Below the pieces are notes generated by a model that was given only the letters and a program-made list of their open reading frames with translations, made no database searches and was not told where the DNA came from. Below, in pieces: positions 50,507 to 60,479 of a stretch of 64,000 nt of DNA. Source of the DNA: Kordia aestuariivivens (GTDB lineage: Bacteria; Bacteroidota; Bacteroidia; Flavobacteriales; Flavobacteriaceae); NCBI RefSeq assembly GCF_014397005.1, contig NZ_JACGWS010000001.1, forward strand, positions 558,001 through 622,000. The letters run 5' to 3'. The stretch's first letter is position 1; the number at the start of each line of letters is the position of its first letter. Made by a program: the position numbers and the translations under genes.

Positions 50507-52711
50507 TTATGAAAGTATGTGTGAAATCTTTTTGTAGAAAACTTCAGGATCAAAAGGTTTTGAAATTACCTCGTTGAAACCATCTTTTAAGAAATCGTCT
50601 TTGTTATCGTCAAGCGAGATTGCTGTTAACGCAATGATTGGCGTAGAAACATCAAACTTTCTAATTTCCTTTGTCGCTTCAATTCCGCTAATTCCGGGCA
50701 TGTGAATGTCCATCAAAATAAAGTCATACCGATTGCTGCGTGCATAATCAATAGCTTGATAACCATCATCAGCAATGTCACAAGTCATGTTTTGTTTGGC
50801 AATTATTTTCTTGGTAATCACTTGGTTTATTTTGTTGTCTTCTACCAACAACACTTTAAATCCTCTGCTTTTAAGATCTGTTTTTTCTTCGTCCACAATT
50901 TCCGCATCGCTGATCGTTTCTGGTTCCATCTTATTTAATACCAGCGAAAAACAGAACGTAGAACCTACGCCTAGTTTACTTTTTAGTTGAATATCACTTT
51001 CTAATAATTCCAATAAACTTTTTACAATAGTCAGTCCTAAACCAGTTCCGCCATATTTACGGTTGATTTGCACAGAACCCTGCGAAAAACTATCAAATAT
51101 ATTTTCCTGCATTACTTGAGAAATCCCGATTCCGTTATCTTTTATTTCAAACTGAATGGTTTGTTCTGTATCATTTTCTTCGATAATAACTGCTGAAATA
51201 TTTACAATACCATCTTTCGTAAATTTCAATGCATTACTGATGAGGTTGATAAATACTTGCGACATTTTTAAATAATCGCCAATTAATTTCTCAGGAATGC
51301 CTTCATCTATATCTAATACAATTTTATTGTTATTTTCTTTAGATGTTTGCGTAAGCGAATTCACAACATCATTCAATATCTTTTTAAGATTTAATGGTGC
51401 TCTTTCAACGGCTAATTTTCGTGCTTCAATTTTATTCACTTGAAGAATATCGTTGATAAACGTTAGCAAGTAATCTCCAGAAAATTTTAAAGATTTTAAG
51501 TGTTCTTTTTGGCTTTCGCTAGGATTTTCTTCTAAGAGTAAATGTGTCAAACCCGTTACGGCATATAGCGGCGTCCGCAGTTCGTGCGTTACCGTAGAGA
51601 GGAATTGAGCTTTGGCTTTCATCGCTTTTTCAGCATTGTCTTTTGCCAACTGTAATTCGGAGTTTTTCTTCAGTAATAAGTTGTTTGTTTTTACTTTAAT
51701 TTGATTGTTTCGGTAGAGTGAAATTGTCAATAATGAAATAATGATCAATAGTGCCGAACTCAATATAGAGGTTAACTTATTTCGTTTTCCTTTTTGTGAT
51801 TCTACATTATTATCTCGTTCAAGCTCTTCAATGTGACGCTTTTGAAATTCGTTGTCAAAATAGGCATTTGCTTCTGCCATACTTTGCATACGTTCAGCAT
51901 TATAGATAGAATCTTTAATTTTAATATAGCTGTTTTGAAAATTATAAGCATTTTCTAAATCGTTCAAACCTGCATACGTATCACTAACAATAAGTGTACT
52001 TTCAAGCTTAATGATTGGGAAATTATATGAGTTTCCAATCTTCAAGGCTGTTTCCGCATTCAGTTTGGCATCTTTGTATTGCTTGATGTTTTTGTATGCT
52101 TTCGCAAGATTCAAATGTACTTTGGCGCGTAAATAATTTGGCTGATAAGGATCGTTAATTGGTAATGAATTTTCAAAACGTTCAATGGCGCGTCCATTAA
52201 TTCCTTGACTCAAATAAAATAAACCGCGATAATATTTTAATTTGTTGATATCATCCGTAGATTGGTATTTGTCAAAAATAATTTCTGCATCACTAAAATG
52301 CTTATCGGCATTGCTGTATGAAGTGTTTCGAGTTGCTGTTAAAGCCTGTAAAACATAGTTGTAGCCAAGTCCAAGCGAGTCATTAATTTCTATTTGAATT
52401 TCCTCTGCTCTTTTTAAATAACTTTTTATTTTTTGGGGATCGAAGCTTTTGTAGTTTTCCTCAATGCTCAATTCGGCACGAAGCATATACGCTTTTGCTT
52501 TGCTTTTTTTATCTTGAATACTGTCAGATAAATCTAAAATATTCGTCAGCTTTTCTAGCGCACGATTCATTTTAGCTTTCTTTTTGTATTCATATACGTC
52601 CATGAAAGAGCGTTCTATACTGTCCTTAATAGTTTCATTAGACTGAGCTTGGGACAATATCGAAAATAAAGCAAACAATAAAAATAAAATGTGTCTTACT
52701 TTACACACCAT
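50507..52711 (-). CDS. TPR hybrid sensor histidine kinase
   Basis: 734 aa. Signal peptide (HILFLLFALFSILSQAQ), TPR-like periplasmic region to about 300 (YYRGLFYLSQGINGRAIERF), one membrane span (LTSILSSALLIIISLLTISL), HisKA with the phospho-His in STVTHELRTPLYAVTGL, HATPase with NLISNALKFTKDG, DNGIGI and GGTGLGLTIV, and a C-terminal receiver with VLLVEDNKINQ, the Asp in FILMDIHMPG and the Lys in ISKPFD. No output domain, so phosphate must pass on to another protein. It lies 26 bases downstream of gap on the same strand. Confidence 0.94.
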   Translation of the reverse strand: MVCKVRHILFLLFALFSILSQAQSNETIKDSIERSFMDVYEYKKKAKMNRALEKLTNILDLSDSIQDKKSKAKAYMLRAELSIEENYKSFDPQKIKSYLKRAEEIQIEINDSLGLGYNYVLQALTATRNTSYSNADKHFSDAEIIFDKYQSTDDINKLKYYRGLFYLSQGINGRAIERFENSLPINDPYQPNYLRAKVHLNLAKAYKNIKQYKDAKLNAETALKIGNSYNFPIIKLESTLIVSDTYAGLNDLENAYNFQNSYIKIKDSIYNAERMQSMAEANAYFDNEFQKRHIEELERDNNVESQKGKRNKLTSILSSALLIIISLLTISLYRNNQIKVKTNNLLLKKNSELQLAKDNAEKAMKAKAQFLSTVTHELRTPLYAVTGLTHLLLEENPSESQKEHLKSLKFSGDYLLTFINDILQVNKIEARKLAVERAPLNLKKILNDVVNSLTQTSKENNNKIVLDIDEGIPEKLIGDYLKMSQVFINLISNALKFTKDGIVNISAVIIEENDTEQTIQFEIKDNGIGISQVMQENIFDSFSQGSVQINRKYGGTGLGLTIVKSLLELLESDIQLKSKLGVGSTFCFSLVLNKMEPETISDAEIVDEEKTDLKSRGFKVLLVEDNKINQVITKKIIAKQNMTCDIADDGYQAIDYARSNRYDFILMDIHMPGISGIEATKEIRKFDVSTPIIALTAISLDDNKDDFLKDGFNEVISKPFDPEVFYKKISHILS

Positions 52712-52737
52712 GAAGTGATGAATTTATTCAAAAATAC

Positions 52738-53733
52738 TTATTTATTTGAAATATATAGAATTAAATCAATTAATCTGTTACAATACGCAATTTCATTATC
52801 ATACCAACCAATGATTTTGACCATTTTTCCGATGACGGACGTCATTAAAGAATCAAACGTACACGAATACGGATTATTGATAACATCGACAGAAACAATT
52901 GGATCTTCTGTATAGGAAAGAATTCCTTTTAAATTGGTTTCAGATGCTTTTTTAAATGCCGCATTAATTGCTGAAATAGAAGTTTCTTTTTTCACGTTAA
53001 ACGTGATATCTGTCAACGAACCATCTGGAACAGGTACACGAATTCCACAGCCACCAATAACCTCAGAAAACTCTGGAAATATCTTGGTCAATGCTTTCGC
53101 AGCTCCTGTGGTTGTTGGTACAATGCTTTGACTTGCGCCACGCGCACGACGTAAATCGCGATGCGGCTGATCGTGTAAACTTTGATCGGTTGTATAGGAA
53201 TGTATAGTGGTAATATATGCTTGTTCAATTCCGCATAACTCGTTGATTACTTTAATCATTGGCGCGGCATTATTTGTCGTACACGAAGCATTTGAAATAA
53301 TGGTTTCCGAACCATCTAAAATATGTTCATTCACACCTAAAACGACCATTTTAATGTTTTCATCTTGTGGCGGAACAGCTAAAATTACTTTTTTTGCTCC
53401 GTTGGTGATGTGATGTTGTAAAAGTGATTGCGTTTTGAATTTCCCCGTAGCTTCAATGACAAAATCTACATTATGTGATTGCCAATTGATTTGAGTAATG
53501 TCGGGAATATTCGTGAGCGCATAGCCTTTACCATCAACCGTGATTTCTGTGTCTGTATGACCAATATTCTGCGGTAATACACCGTGAATACTATCGTATT
53601 TTAGTAAATGACTCAACGTGCGTGTGTCGGCTAAATCATTAATCACAACAACTTCAATCATTGGATGATTCAATAACAGGCGAAAGAAGTTTCGACCAAT
53701 TCTTCCAAAACCATTAATGGCAACTCTAATCAT
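52738..53733 (-). CDS. gap: Type I glyceraldehyde-3-phosphate dehydrogenase
   Basis: 331 aa, normal length. NAD-binding start IRVAINGFGRIGRNFFRLLL, catalytic Cys in ISNASCTTNNAAPMIKVI, His in TTIHSYTTDQ, substrate-binding RRARGASQSIVPTTTGAAKA and the end WYDNEIAYCNRLIDLI are all present. It oxidises glyceraldehyde 3-phosphate to 1,3-bisphosphoglycerate. The adenine-side Asp in VVINDLAD suggests NAD preference. It precedes the histidine kinase gene and may share its transcript; the pairing is odd but the gap is short. Confidence 0.96.
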   Translation of the reverse strand: MIRVAINGFGRIGRNFFRLLLNHPMIEVVVINDLADTRTLSHLLKYDSIHGVLPQNIGHTDTEITVDGKGYALTNIPDITQINWQSHNVDFVIEATGKFKTQSLLQHHITNGAKKVILAVPPQDENIKMVVLGVNEHILDGSETIISNASCTTNNAAPMIKVINELCGIEQAYITTIHSYTTDQSLHDQPHRDLRRARGASQSIVPTTTGAAKALTKIFPEFSEVIGGCGIRVPVPDGSLTDITFNVKKETSISAINAAFKKASETNLKGILSYTEDPIVSVDVINNPYSCTFDSLMTSVIGKMVKIIGWYDNEIAYCNRLIDLILYISNK

Positions 53734-54002
53734 ACGGATTCTTTATTTGAGAAGGACAAAATTACGGTTTTTTGTGTGAAATAGAGGTGTTAGATTTTTG
53801 GACTTAATTAGATTACTAGAAATGTTGGTTTTCTTGGACTTTTTTTAAAGTGTCTTTGCGAACATTATTGAAATTAAAATATATTTTGATTGAAAATACT
53901 TAGCGAAGCTACAAAGCAATCTGTTCATTTAAAAAGATTACTTCGGCAAAGCTGAGCACAAGTACTTCGTCGTTTCCTCCTTGTGATGATGTAAACAAAT
54001 CA

Positions 54003-56915
54003 TTAAATATCCTTCATAACCTTCTCAACAATCTTCGTCAATTGCTCATCCAAAATTCCTTTTCTTTTCGCTTCTTTAAGATTAATAATATACTCTTCTA
54101 GATTACTTGTAGTTTCATTCTTTTCTTTGTGATACGAAGCATATTGAAAAGAGGCAAGTTTTAAAATACTCTTCTGTTTAGAATTCATAGTTGATTCATC
54201 AAAATTCTCCAAACCAGGAAACTTACTAACAATCACACAAAGCACTTTTTTAGGAGAACCTTCTGCAATTGCATTCATCGTATTAATGACTTCTTTGTCT
54301 AATATATATTGTGAATTAAAAAAATTAATCGACAACATAAAAATGACCAAATCACTTTCTTCCAATTCCTTTTGAATCTGATCGTGCCATTTGCCAATCG
54401 TAATATCTTCACAACTCCAATTATCGGCAACATCAAAGATTTTAAGCATATTTAAGTGCTTTCGCAATTCGTCTTTATATTCCACATCTTTTCGCGAATA
54501 GGAAATAAATATCTTCTTCATCTTTTTAATGTTTTTATTGTTGGTAAAATTGCGGTATTTGTAACTGCGTTGTGTTCTTCCTGCGGTTTTGTCCAAATCA
54601 ATTTGATTTTCCTTCATTGGAAATGCTTGAATCTGTTCCTGTGTTTTTTCGGAATTATCTAAGGTATTATAATGCACAAAGTGTTCTCCATCAGTGGAAA
54701 GGTATAAGTCTTCGGGTTTTTTTAGATTATTGAATTCATCTCGTAAAGTATTTTCAGTAATCCTTTCTTTTTTCTTTTTAAATAAAGAATCTTCATTTCT
54801 ATGATCTACTTCTTTATTTTTATCTTGGATTTTTTCATGCAAAGTCCTTCCCCAATACAACAAAATAATCTCCATGAAAATTGTACGAATACAATCGTTC
54901 AGTGTTGGATCTTTTGTAGTTTGCGGGTTGATGGAAACTGAAATGGTTAGTTTAGAAAAATCCAATTGAATCCAAACTTTAAAGCGATCATTTAAGGTGA
55001 AAATCAACTGATCTCGCCAATAGTGTTTCTTATCAGGATTCTGTCCATAATGACAAATCAATTGATTGATCAAACCAAACGGAATAAAGCGTTCAAATTT
55101 TAAAACAAATGTAGGTTTGTTAAAATCAAACTTCAATAAATCATAAACTTCAGCATCTTCACTTGTTAATGGTAAATAGTTGGGAATGATATATTCATCA
55201 TTTCCTTTATCAAAAAACAACACTTTCTCGTTACGTAATAAGCGTTCTATTTTGTTTGGAATATCTAACTTTTGAAATTCTTTTGTAGTGAGTTTTCCTT
55301 TGTATTCTTCGATGTTTTCTTTGTTTAAAATTGTGTCATGAATCTTAGCAACAGTTGCGGCAGGATTTAGCCAAGCAACATCATTTAAGTCTTCATCATT
55401 TTTATAATATAATAGCATTCCTTTACGTGCCAATTGCTCCAAATCTTCTCTTAAATATTTTTTTCTTTCAGCTAAAGAAAGTTCTTCTCTTTTATAGTAT
55501 TTCACAATTGTATCTAATGAAATAGCATCGTCATTTTTTTTATTGAGAATATAACTCAAAAATTCTGGATACCATTTCGGAACTTCTTTTTTGGAAGATT
55601 GATTTTCTACAACATCCCAAAATGTAGCTGTCAAATACTGTAAAGAGGCTGTGTTTCGGGACGTTTTAGAATCAGCGTTTAATGAAACATGAAATTCATC
55701 GACTACATTATTTTCATTAAAAGCTTCGTTCCAATTATGTTTTGCTTTGTTTTCATCTGCATGTGTTTGTATTAATAGTAATGGATCATCGTATTTTTCG
55801 AGCGTATCAAATCTTTTTAGAAACGAATATTGTAATTGAGCGAGCCAATACATACGGTTGTAATTTCGTGTAGGCAGCTTGTTACTATCGCTTTCTAATA
55901 ATATATTGGAATCACTTTTTGGATTCCAAACCAATAGATTAAATGCTTCGTTCGTAAAAAAAGCTTGATAGATGCCATGATAATAATCTTGCCCACCAAA
56001 GTCATAATAAATTGCTTTTGGTAATTCATAATTTATAGTTTTCTTTGAATGTTGAACCGACAACACATGCGTGCTCGAGTTTTTGTTTTTGTCAATTTTA
56101 GTGCATTGTTTTGTTTGTAGATACTTTAATAAGGTAGATTTTCCTGAAAAATGGTTCCCTAATAACATCACTTTTACTGGAAGTTGTATGGATGTTTGTT
56201 GCTCTTGTAGTTTTTGCAATTCACTTTTAATGATTGCTAAATTATTGTTATTTGGTTTTAAATTTAAATCAAGTTCTGCCGCAAAGGGGTTTCCTCCAAT
56301 GTATAGAGATCTTAAATTCTTATTTTTTAAAAAAAATGCAATATGTTGGATTTTAAAAATTTTATTATTCCCAATATTTAGATGAGAATTAGTAGTCAAA
56401 AAATCTAAGTTTTCAATTTTTGAAATCTGATTATTGAGAAGTATTAAATTTGAAAGATTAGTTAATTTTTCAAGGTTTTCAATTTTCGAAATTTGGTTAT
56501 TATTTAAATATAATTTTGTTAGACTAGTTAATTTCTCAAGATTTTCAATTTTCGAAATTTTATTATGAGAAACACTTAACTCAATAAGATTTATGAGATT
56601 TTCAAGGTTTTCAATTTTCGAGATTTGATTATATGAAATATCTAATTCAGAAAGATTAGTTAGTTTTTCAAGGTTTTCAATTTTAGTAATTCGATTATGG
56701 GCAAGAGATAATTTTTCTAATTGTGTAAACTTTTCAAGGCTTTTTATTTCTGAAATTCCATTTTCTCTGAGATTAAGTCCAATTACTTGCGCATTCGCAT
56801 TTAAAAGATATAGATTTTTTTTATCCCAATGAGTTATATATCTTTCTTCTTTCGTTTCCGTTAGTGAAATATTATAAACTTTCTCTAACTCTAAAATCTC
56901 TTGTGGTTTGCTCAT
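54003..56915 (-). CDS. LRR-Roc-COR-type GTPase with C-terminal TIR domain
   Basis: 970 aa. Residues 40-215: seven leucine-rich repeats of the 22-residue form LEKLTNLSELDISYNQISKI. Residues 246-430: Roc GTPase with P-loop GNHFSGKST (253-261), DFGGQ (305-309) and LIQTHADE as the G4-like motif. Residues 430-760: COR-like region. Residues 799-930: TIR domain (KKIFISYSRKDVEYKDELRK, ITIGKWHDQIQKELEESDLVIFM), in which Glu residues are present as in TIR NADases. Such fusions are bacterial relatives of LRRK2-type proteins; TIR domains in bacteria often act in immunity or NAD consumption. No partner gene is adjacent. Domain reading is firm, function inferred. Confidence 0.85.
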   Translation of the reverse strand: MSKPQEILELEKVYNISLTETKEERYITHWDKKNLYLLNANAQVIGLNLRENGISEIKSLEKFTQLEKLSLAHNRITKIENLEKLTNLSELDISYNQISKIENLENLINLIELSVSHNKISKIENLEKLTSLTKLYLNNNQISKIENLEKLTNLSNLILLNNQISKIENLDFLTTNSHLNIGNNKIFKIQHIAFFLKNKNLRSLYIGGNPFAAELDLNLKPNNNNLAIIKSELQKLQEQQTSIQLPVKVMLLGNHFSGKSTLLKYLQTKQCTKIDKNKNSSTHVLSVQHSKKTINYELPKAIYYDFGGQDYYHGIYQAFFTNEAFNLLVWNPKSDSNILLESDSNKLPTRNYNRMYWLAQLQYSFLKRFDTLEKYDDPLLLIQTHADENKAKHNWNEAFNENNVVDEFHVSLNADSKTSRNTASLQYLTATFWDVVENQSSKKEVPKWYPEFLSYILNKKNDDAISLDTIVKYYKREELSLAERKKYLREDLEQLARKGMLLYYKNDEDLNDVAWLNPAATVAKIHDTILNKENIEEYKGKLTTKEFQKLDIPNKIERLLRNEKVLFFDKGNDEYIIPNYLPLTSEDAEVYDLLKFDFNKPTFVLKFERFIPFGLINQLICHYGQNPDKKHYWRDQLIFTLNDRFKVWIQLDFSKLTISVSINPQTTKDPTLNDCIRTIFMEIILLYWGRTLHEKIQDKNKEVDHRNEDSLFKKKKERITENTLRDEFNNLKKPEDLYLSTDGEHFVHYNTLDNSEKTQEQIQAFPMKENQIDLDKTAGRTQRSYKYRNFTNNKNIKKMKKIFISYSRKDVEYKDELRKHLNMLKIFDVADNWSCEDITIGKWHDQIQKELEESDLVIFMLSINFFNSQYILDKEVINTMNAIAEGSPKKVLCVIVSKFPGLENFDESTMNSKQKSILKLASFQYASYHKEKNETTSNLEEYIINLKEAKRKGILDEQLTKIVEKVMKDI

Positions 56916-57074
56916 TCGTAGTGTAATTGTAATTGTGTTGTGTACGCTTTTTTGTGTACGAATACAATATACGAATTTGTAAGAAAGAAACGATTAACGA
57001 TTAACGATTGCTGATTTTAGATATAAGATGTACGCCAAACAATACAACAAAGCGGTGCAGTAAACATTATTTGA

Positions 57075-57318
57075 CGTTGATTAATCACTCTTTTAGGTTG
57101 GTTCATCATTCGTTGTGGTTATTGAAATAATTCTTTTCGGTTGTTTGCTCAATTTTTTCGGTTGTTTGTCCTTTATTTTAGGTTCCGTAAGGGGTAAAAG
57201 CGGTTGGTGAACCCCATAATTTCTATAATCAACCGAAAGTATTCTTTATGCAACCCTAAATATTCTATATATAACCATAAGGATGTTATAGACAACGTCA
57301 ATATTTCTATAATGAACG
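57075..57318. repeat. Opposed 21-bp-phased GGTT/AACC repeat array, second copy
   Basis: (C/G)GTT at 57075, 57096, 57117, 57139, 57160 and 57181, a centre with CCGTAAGGGGTAA, then AACC (or AACG) at 57210, 57231, 57252, 57273, 57294 and 57315; steps of 21 with a single 22. Same design and centre as 26601-26887. It lies outside the island, between the TIR protein gene and lipA. Nothing else is seen in 56916-57345. Confidence 0.8.
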
Positions 57319-57345
57319 TCAACGATCTTTTAAAGGGCGTTATGA

Positions 57346-57406
57346 ATTGTATCGAGAAGTACTTTTAAACATTCTGGAAGTAAATGTTTCTCGATACAAT
57401 TTTTTC
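57346..57406. terminator. Long hairpin with T-run
   Basis: ATTGTATCGAGAA / TTCTCGATACAAT separated by 29 bases and followed by TTTTTT. It is in the plus-strand orientation although no plus-strand gene ends here; possibly a terminator for array transcription or a repeat relic. Confidence 0.5.
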
Positions 57407-57565
57407 ATTTTGCTTCGCAATGAAAAAACCACTCGAAATGACGGTTTGGAATCAAACAAAAAAGGCTAAAAGCAAGAAGCTAATAGCCTTAAAATATAAA
57501 TTATATAATGAGATGCTGTACTTCGATAAACTCAGCATATTGAGTGCACTGAGGCACTCGAAGTG

Positions 57566-58441
57566 TTACAATATATGTTTATGCGCTTTATAAGACGAAC
57601 GTACCAACGCGCCACTTTCCACATGACGGAAACCTAATTCTAAACCAATCTCACGGTATTTGTCAAACTGAGCTGGTGTAATAAATTCTTGTACTGGTAA
57701 ATGCTTCTTACTAGGTTGTAAATATTGTCCAAGTGTAACTACATCCACATTTACTGCGCTTAAATCGTGCAGTGTCTGAATCACTTCATCTTCTGTTTCA
57801 CCCAAACCTAGCATAATACCCGATTTTGTACGATTTATTCCTTGGTCTTTCAAATACTTCAACACACCCAAACTACGATCGTATTTCGCTTGTATGCGTA
57901 CTTCACGCGTCAAACGACGAACGGTTTCCATATTATGTGAGACCACTTCTGGAGCTACTTCTACAATTCTGTCTAAATGACGTTCAATTCCTTGGAAATC
58001 TGGAATCAAGGTTTCCAACGTTGTGGTAGGATTCATTCGGCGTACAGCTTTCACTGTTTCTGCCCAAATAATAGTTCCCATATCTTTCAAATCATCACGA
58101 TCCACCGAAGTCAAAACCGCGTGTTTAATTTGCATAATCTTTATAGAACGCGCTACTTTCTCAGGTTCGTCCCAAGCAACCGTTTCTGGTCGTCCGGTTT
58201 TCACACCACAAAATCCGCAAGAACGTGTACAAACGTTTCCTAAAATCATAAACGTTGCCGTTCCTTCACCCCAACATTCGCCCATATTTGGACAACTTCC
58301 CGACGCACAAATCGTATTTAATTTGTATTTATCTACCAATCCACGAAGTTCTGTATATTTCTTTCCTGTTGGAAGTTTCACCCGAAGCCATTTCGGTTTT
58401 CCTTTTGGTGGCAATACACTTGCAGTTGTGTCTGTACTCAT
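57566..58441 (-). CDS. lipA: Lipoyl synthase
   Basis: 291 aa. The N-terminal cysteines of the auxiliary cluster are in [20 protein letters not shown], the radical SAM cluster in [13 protein letters not shown], and the C-terminal RSSY motif in [10 protein letters not shown]; all are diagnostic. LipA inserts two sulfur atoms into octanoyl groups on lipoyl domains of dehydrogenase complexes. Start chosen at the ATG giving [20 protein letters not shown], the family's usual beginning. Confidence 0.97.
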   Translation of the reverse strand: MSTDTTASVLPPKGKPKWLRVKLPTGKKYTELRGLVDKYKLNTICASGSCPNMGECWGEGTATFMILGNVCTRSCGFCGVKTGRPETVAWDEPEKVARSIKIMQIKHAVLTSVDRDDLKDMGTIIWAETVKAVRRMNPTTTLETLIPDFQGIERHLDRIVEVAPEVVSHNMETVRRLTREVRIQAKYDRSLGVLKYLKDQGINRTKSGIMLGLGETEDEVIQTLHDLSAVNVDVVTLGQYLQPSKKHLPVQEFITPAQFDKYREIGLELGFRHVESGALVRSSYKAHKHIL

Positions 58442-58636
58442 AAGCGTTTTCTATTCAAAATGAAATGAAGTGCAAAGATACGAAGAATCTGTTTAAAAAA
58501 AATGGTTGTTGGTTGTTGGTTTTCAGTTGTTGGTTATGAGTTTTCGGTTAACTGTTATCAGTTGTCAGTAGAATATTGATAATCTTAATAAAAGTTTTGT
58601 GAATTTGTTTTTTTGCTATCAAATTAAAATAATTTT

Positions 58637-58712
58637 CTCACAACTCACAACTCACAACTCACAACTCACAACTCACAACTCACAACTCACAACTCACAAC
58701 TCACAACTCACA
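58637..58712. repeat. Tandem CTCACAA heptamer repeat (about 11 copies)
   Basis: Nearly perfect 7-bp repeat that runs into the stop codon of the Nramp gene (58708-58710). The rest of 58442-58636 has GGTTGTTGG-type low-complexity sequence and no gene. Confidence 0.9.
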
Positions 58713-59925
58713 TAGTGACTAGATACCAAACCGAAAACCCAGTTAAGAAAAGTATTCCCATCCAACTCAAAACGCGCAATCCATGTTTAGGTTGCCATTC
58801 TTTTGGTGTGTGTTTGCTTGTGATGAGAATGTAGTTTGAAATTGCATAAAAAGGCGCAGTTACAAACGATAAAACCGTCGCAAGTTTGATTAAAGCGGAC
58901 ATTTCGGTTAAGAATTGTGTTAGAATCAACACGGTTCCTAAGACAAGAATCAACATCCAAAAAATATAACTATGCTTGATGATTTTCCCGAATAACAATT
59001 GACTTGCTTTTGCCATCGCTCTTGGCGAAGCGTCTAAGGTTGTCAAAGTCGTGCTAAACATCGTGGTAAATGCTGCAATTGCAATAATGATATACGTTCC
59101 ACTTCCTAAGTTTTGGGTGTATAAATTAATAAGTTGTTTCGCGAAGTCACCACCTTTCTGCGAAAATACCGTTCCAGAGTTGAACATCACGTACGCACCC
59201 AAAGCCATAAAACAAATTCCAAGAATAATCGTGATGATGTACCCAAAATTGAAATCAAACAACGCACTTTTTGGTGTAAAGCTTGCTGTTTCTTGTTTCT
59301 TCTCAATTGCCCAAAGTGAATGCCAAATTGAAATATCTAACGGAGCTGGCATCCATCCCATAAAAACAATTAATAACGTAATTCCACCTAATTCGGTTGG
59401 GAAAATTTGTCCGGCTGATAATGCTTCATTTCCGTTCGACATGGCAAAGAAAACAGCAATCACCGTACTTATAGTTAGGGTAATGATGATGATTTTCATC
59501 AACTTATCTAAAATATTATAACGTCCAATGGCTAAGATTCCTAAACAAATTGCGGTGATAATAGTACTCCAAACGGCTAATGAAAGTTCAAATCCAAAAA
59601 GCTGTGAAGCTAATCCTGCGGTGACAATGGTTACGGCAGTTTGAATTGTAAACATCGTCGCGAATGATAATATGAAATATGTAACTAATAAACCTTTGCT
59701 GAGTTTTTTATAACCATCCAACAAACTTTCGCCAGTTGCGGCGGCATATCGTGGTCCGAATTGAAAGAAAGGATATTTAAACAAATTGACTAATAACAAT
59801 GCCCACAATAATCCGAAGCCAAATTCAGCACCAACTTTCGTTGAATTTACCAAATGCGAAACACCAATTGCTGCGCCTGCAAATAATAATCCTGGACCGA
59901 GTTTTTTTACAAAAGAAGCGCTCAT
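58708..59925 (-). CDS. Nramp-family transporter with non-canonical metal-site motifs
   Basis: 405 aa, 11 membrane spans. The overall pattern is Nramp: SFVKKLGPGLLFAGAAIG, TKVGAEFGFGLLWALLLVNL, FQFGPRYAAATGESLLDGY. The diagnostic TM1 motif DPGN is replaced (AAIGVSHLVNSTKVG) and TM6 reads MGWMPAPLDISIWHS where MPH is usual, so the substrate may not be Mn/Fe; divergent branches are known to carry Mg2+ or other cargo. Its start overlaps the stop of the ECF sigma gene (ATGA), so they are translated together. The stop lies inside a heptamer repeat. Confidence 0.85.
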   Translation of the reverse strand: MSASFVKKLGPGLLFAGAAIGVSHLVNSTKVGAEFGFGLLWALLLVNLFKYPFFQFGPRYAAATGESLLDGYKKLSKGLLVTYFILSFATMFTIQTAVTIVTAGLASQLFGFELSLAVWSTIITAICLGILAIGRYNILDKLMKIIIITLTISTVIAVFFAMSNGNEALSAGQIFPTELGGITLLIVFMGWMPAPLDISIWHSLWAIEKKQETASFTPKSALFDFNFGYIITIILGICFMALGAYVMFNSGTVFSQKGGDFAKQLINLYTQNLGSGTYIIIAIAAFTTMFSTTLTTLDASPRAMAKASQLLFGKIIKHSYIFWMLILVLGTVLILTQFLTEMSALIKLATVLSFVTAPFYAISNYILITSKHTPKEWQPKHGLRVLSWMGILFLTGFSVWYLVTM

Positions 59926-60479
59926 TGTTTCTGAATAATTTCTGCCAATAGTTTCTTAGCACGTAATAATTTTACCTTTACATTATTCATTGGTTCTTGC
60001 AATTGTTCCGAGATTTCTTTATAACTCAATTCTTGAAAATACCGCAAATTAATGACTTCTTGATAATGTGGTTTTAGCTTTTTGATGTCGCGTAAAAGCT
60101 TCGCTAAATTTTGCTCTGTGATAATTTTATCTTCAGGCGTTGGTCCATCATCAATAATGCGATAGACTTCTTCTTCCTGATCTTTTGTAGTTTCAATCGA
60201 TGTTTTTTTCTTGCGAAGAAAATCAATATGTACGTTTTTGGAAATCGTGATCAACCACGTTTTAAACTTGTAATTTTCGTCGAAAGTATCAATCTTATCA
60301 AATGCTTTTGAAAACGTTTGAATCGTAATATCTTCCGCATCATTTTCATTATGAGTACGTTTCAGTTGAAAGCCATATACATCATTCCAAAAAGAATTCA
60401 GTAGAAAGTTAAAAGCTACTTGATCGCCCAATTTTGCTTTTTGTATGCTTGCTTTCAGAATCGTATCTGCTATTTCCAA
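59922..60479 (-). CDS. ECF-type RNA polymerase sigma factor
   Basis: 185 aa. Sigma-2 region: FLLNSFWNDVYGFQLKRTHN, AEDITIQTFSKAFDKIDTFD and FKTWLITISKNVHIDFLRKK; sigma-4 region: LKPHYQEVINLRYFQELSYK, EISEQLQEPMNNVKVKLLRA. Typical sigma-70 ECF protein without anti-sigma neighbour. It overlaps the glycosyltransferase gene by 10 bases and the Nramp gene by 4, an operon in which the sigma factor is the middle cistron. Confidence 0.95.
   Translation of the reverse strand: MEIADTILKASIQKAKLGDQVAFNFLLNSFWNDVYGFQLKRTHNENDAEDITIQTFSKAFDKIDTFDENYKFKTWLITISKNVHIDFLRKKKTSIETTKDQEEEVYRIIDDGPTPEDKIITEQNLAKLLRDIKKLKPHYQEVINLRYFQELSYKEISEQLQEPMNNVKVKLLRAKKLLAEIIQKQ

Noticed and set aside
58023-58463. Plus-strand ORF of 146 codons over lipA
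   Set aside because: Antisense frame of a certain gene; composition and lack of any motif show it is a shadow.
58637-58712. Short tandem repeat as CRISPR or origin iterons
   Set aside because: Simple heptamer microsatellite without spacers; no DnaA boxes or replication gene nearby.
59051-59521. Plus-strand ORF of 156 codons over the Nramp gene
   Set aside because: Shadow frame opposite a membrane protein; the real gene on the minus strand has clear family motifs.
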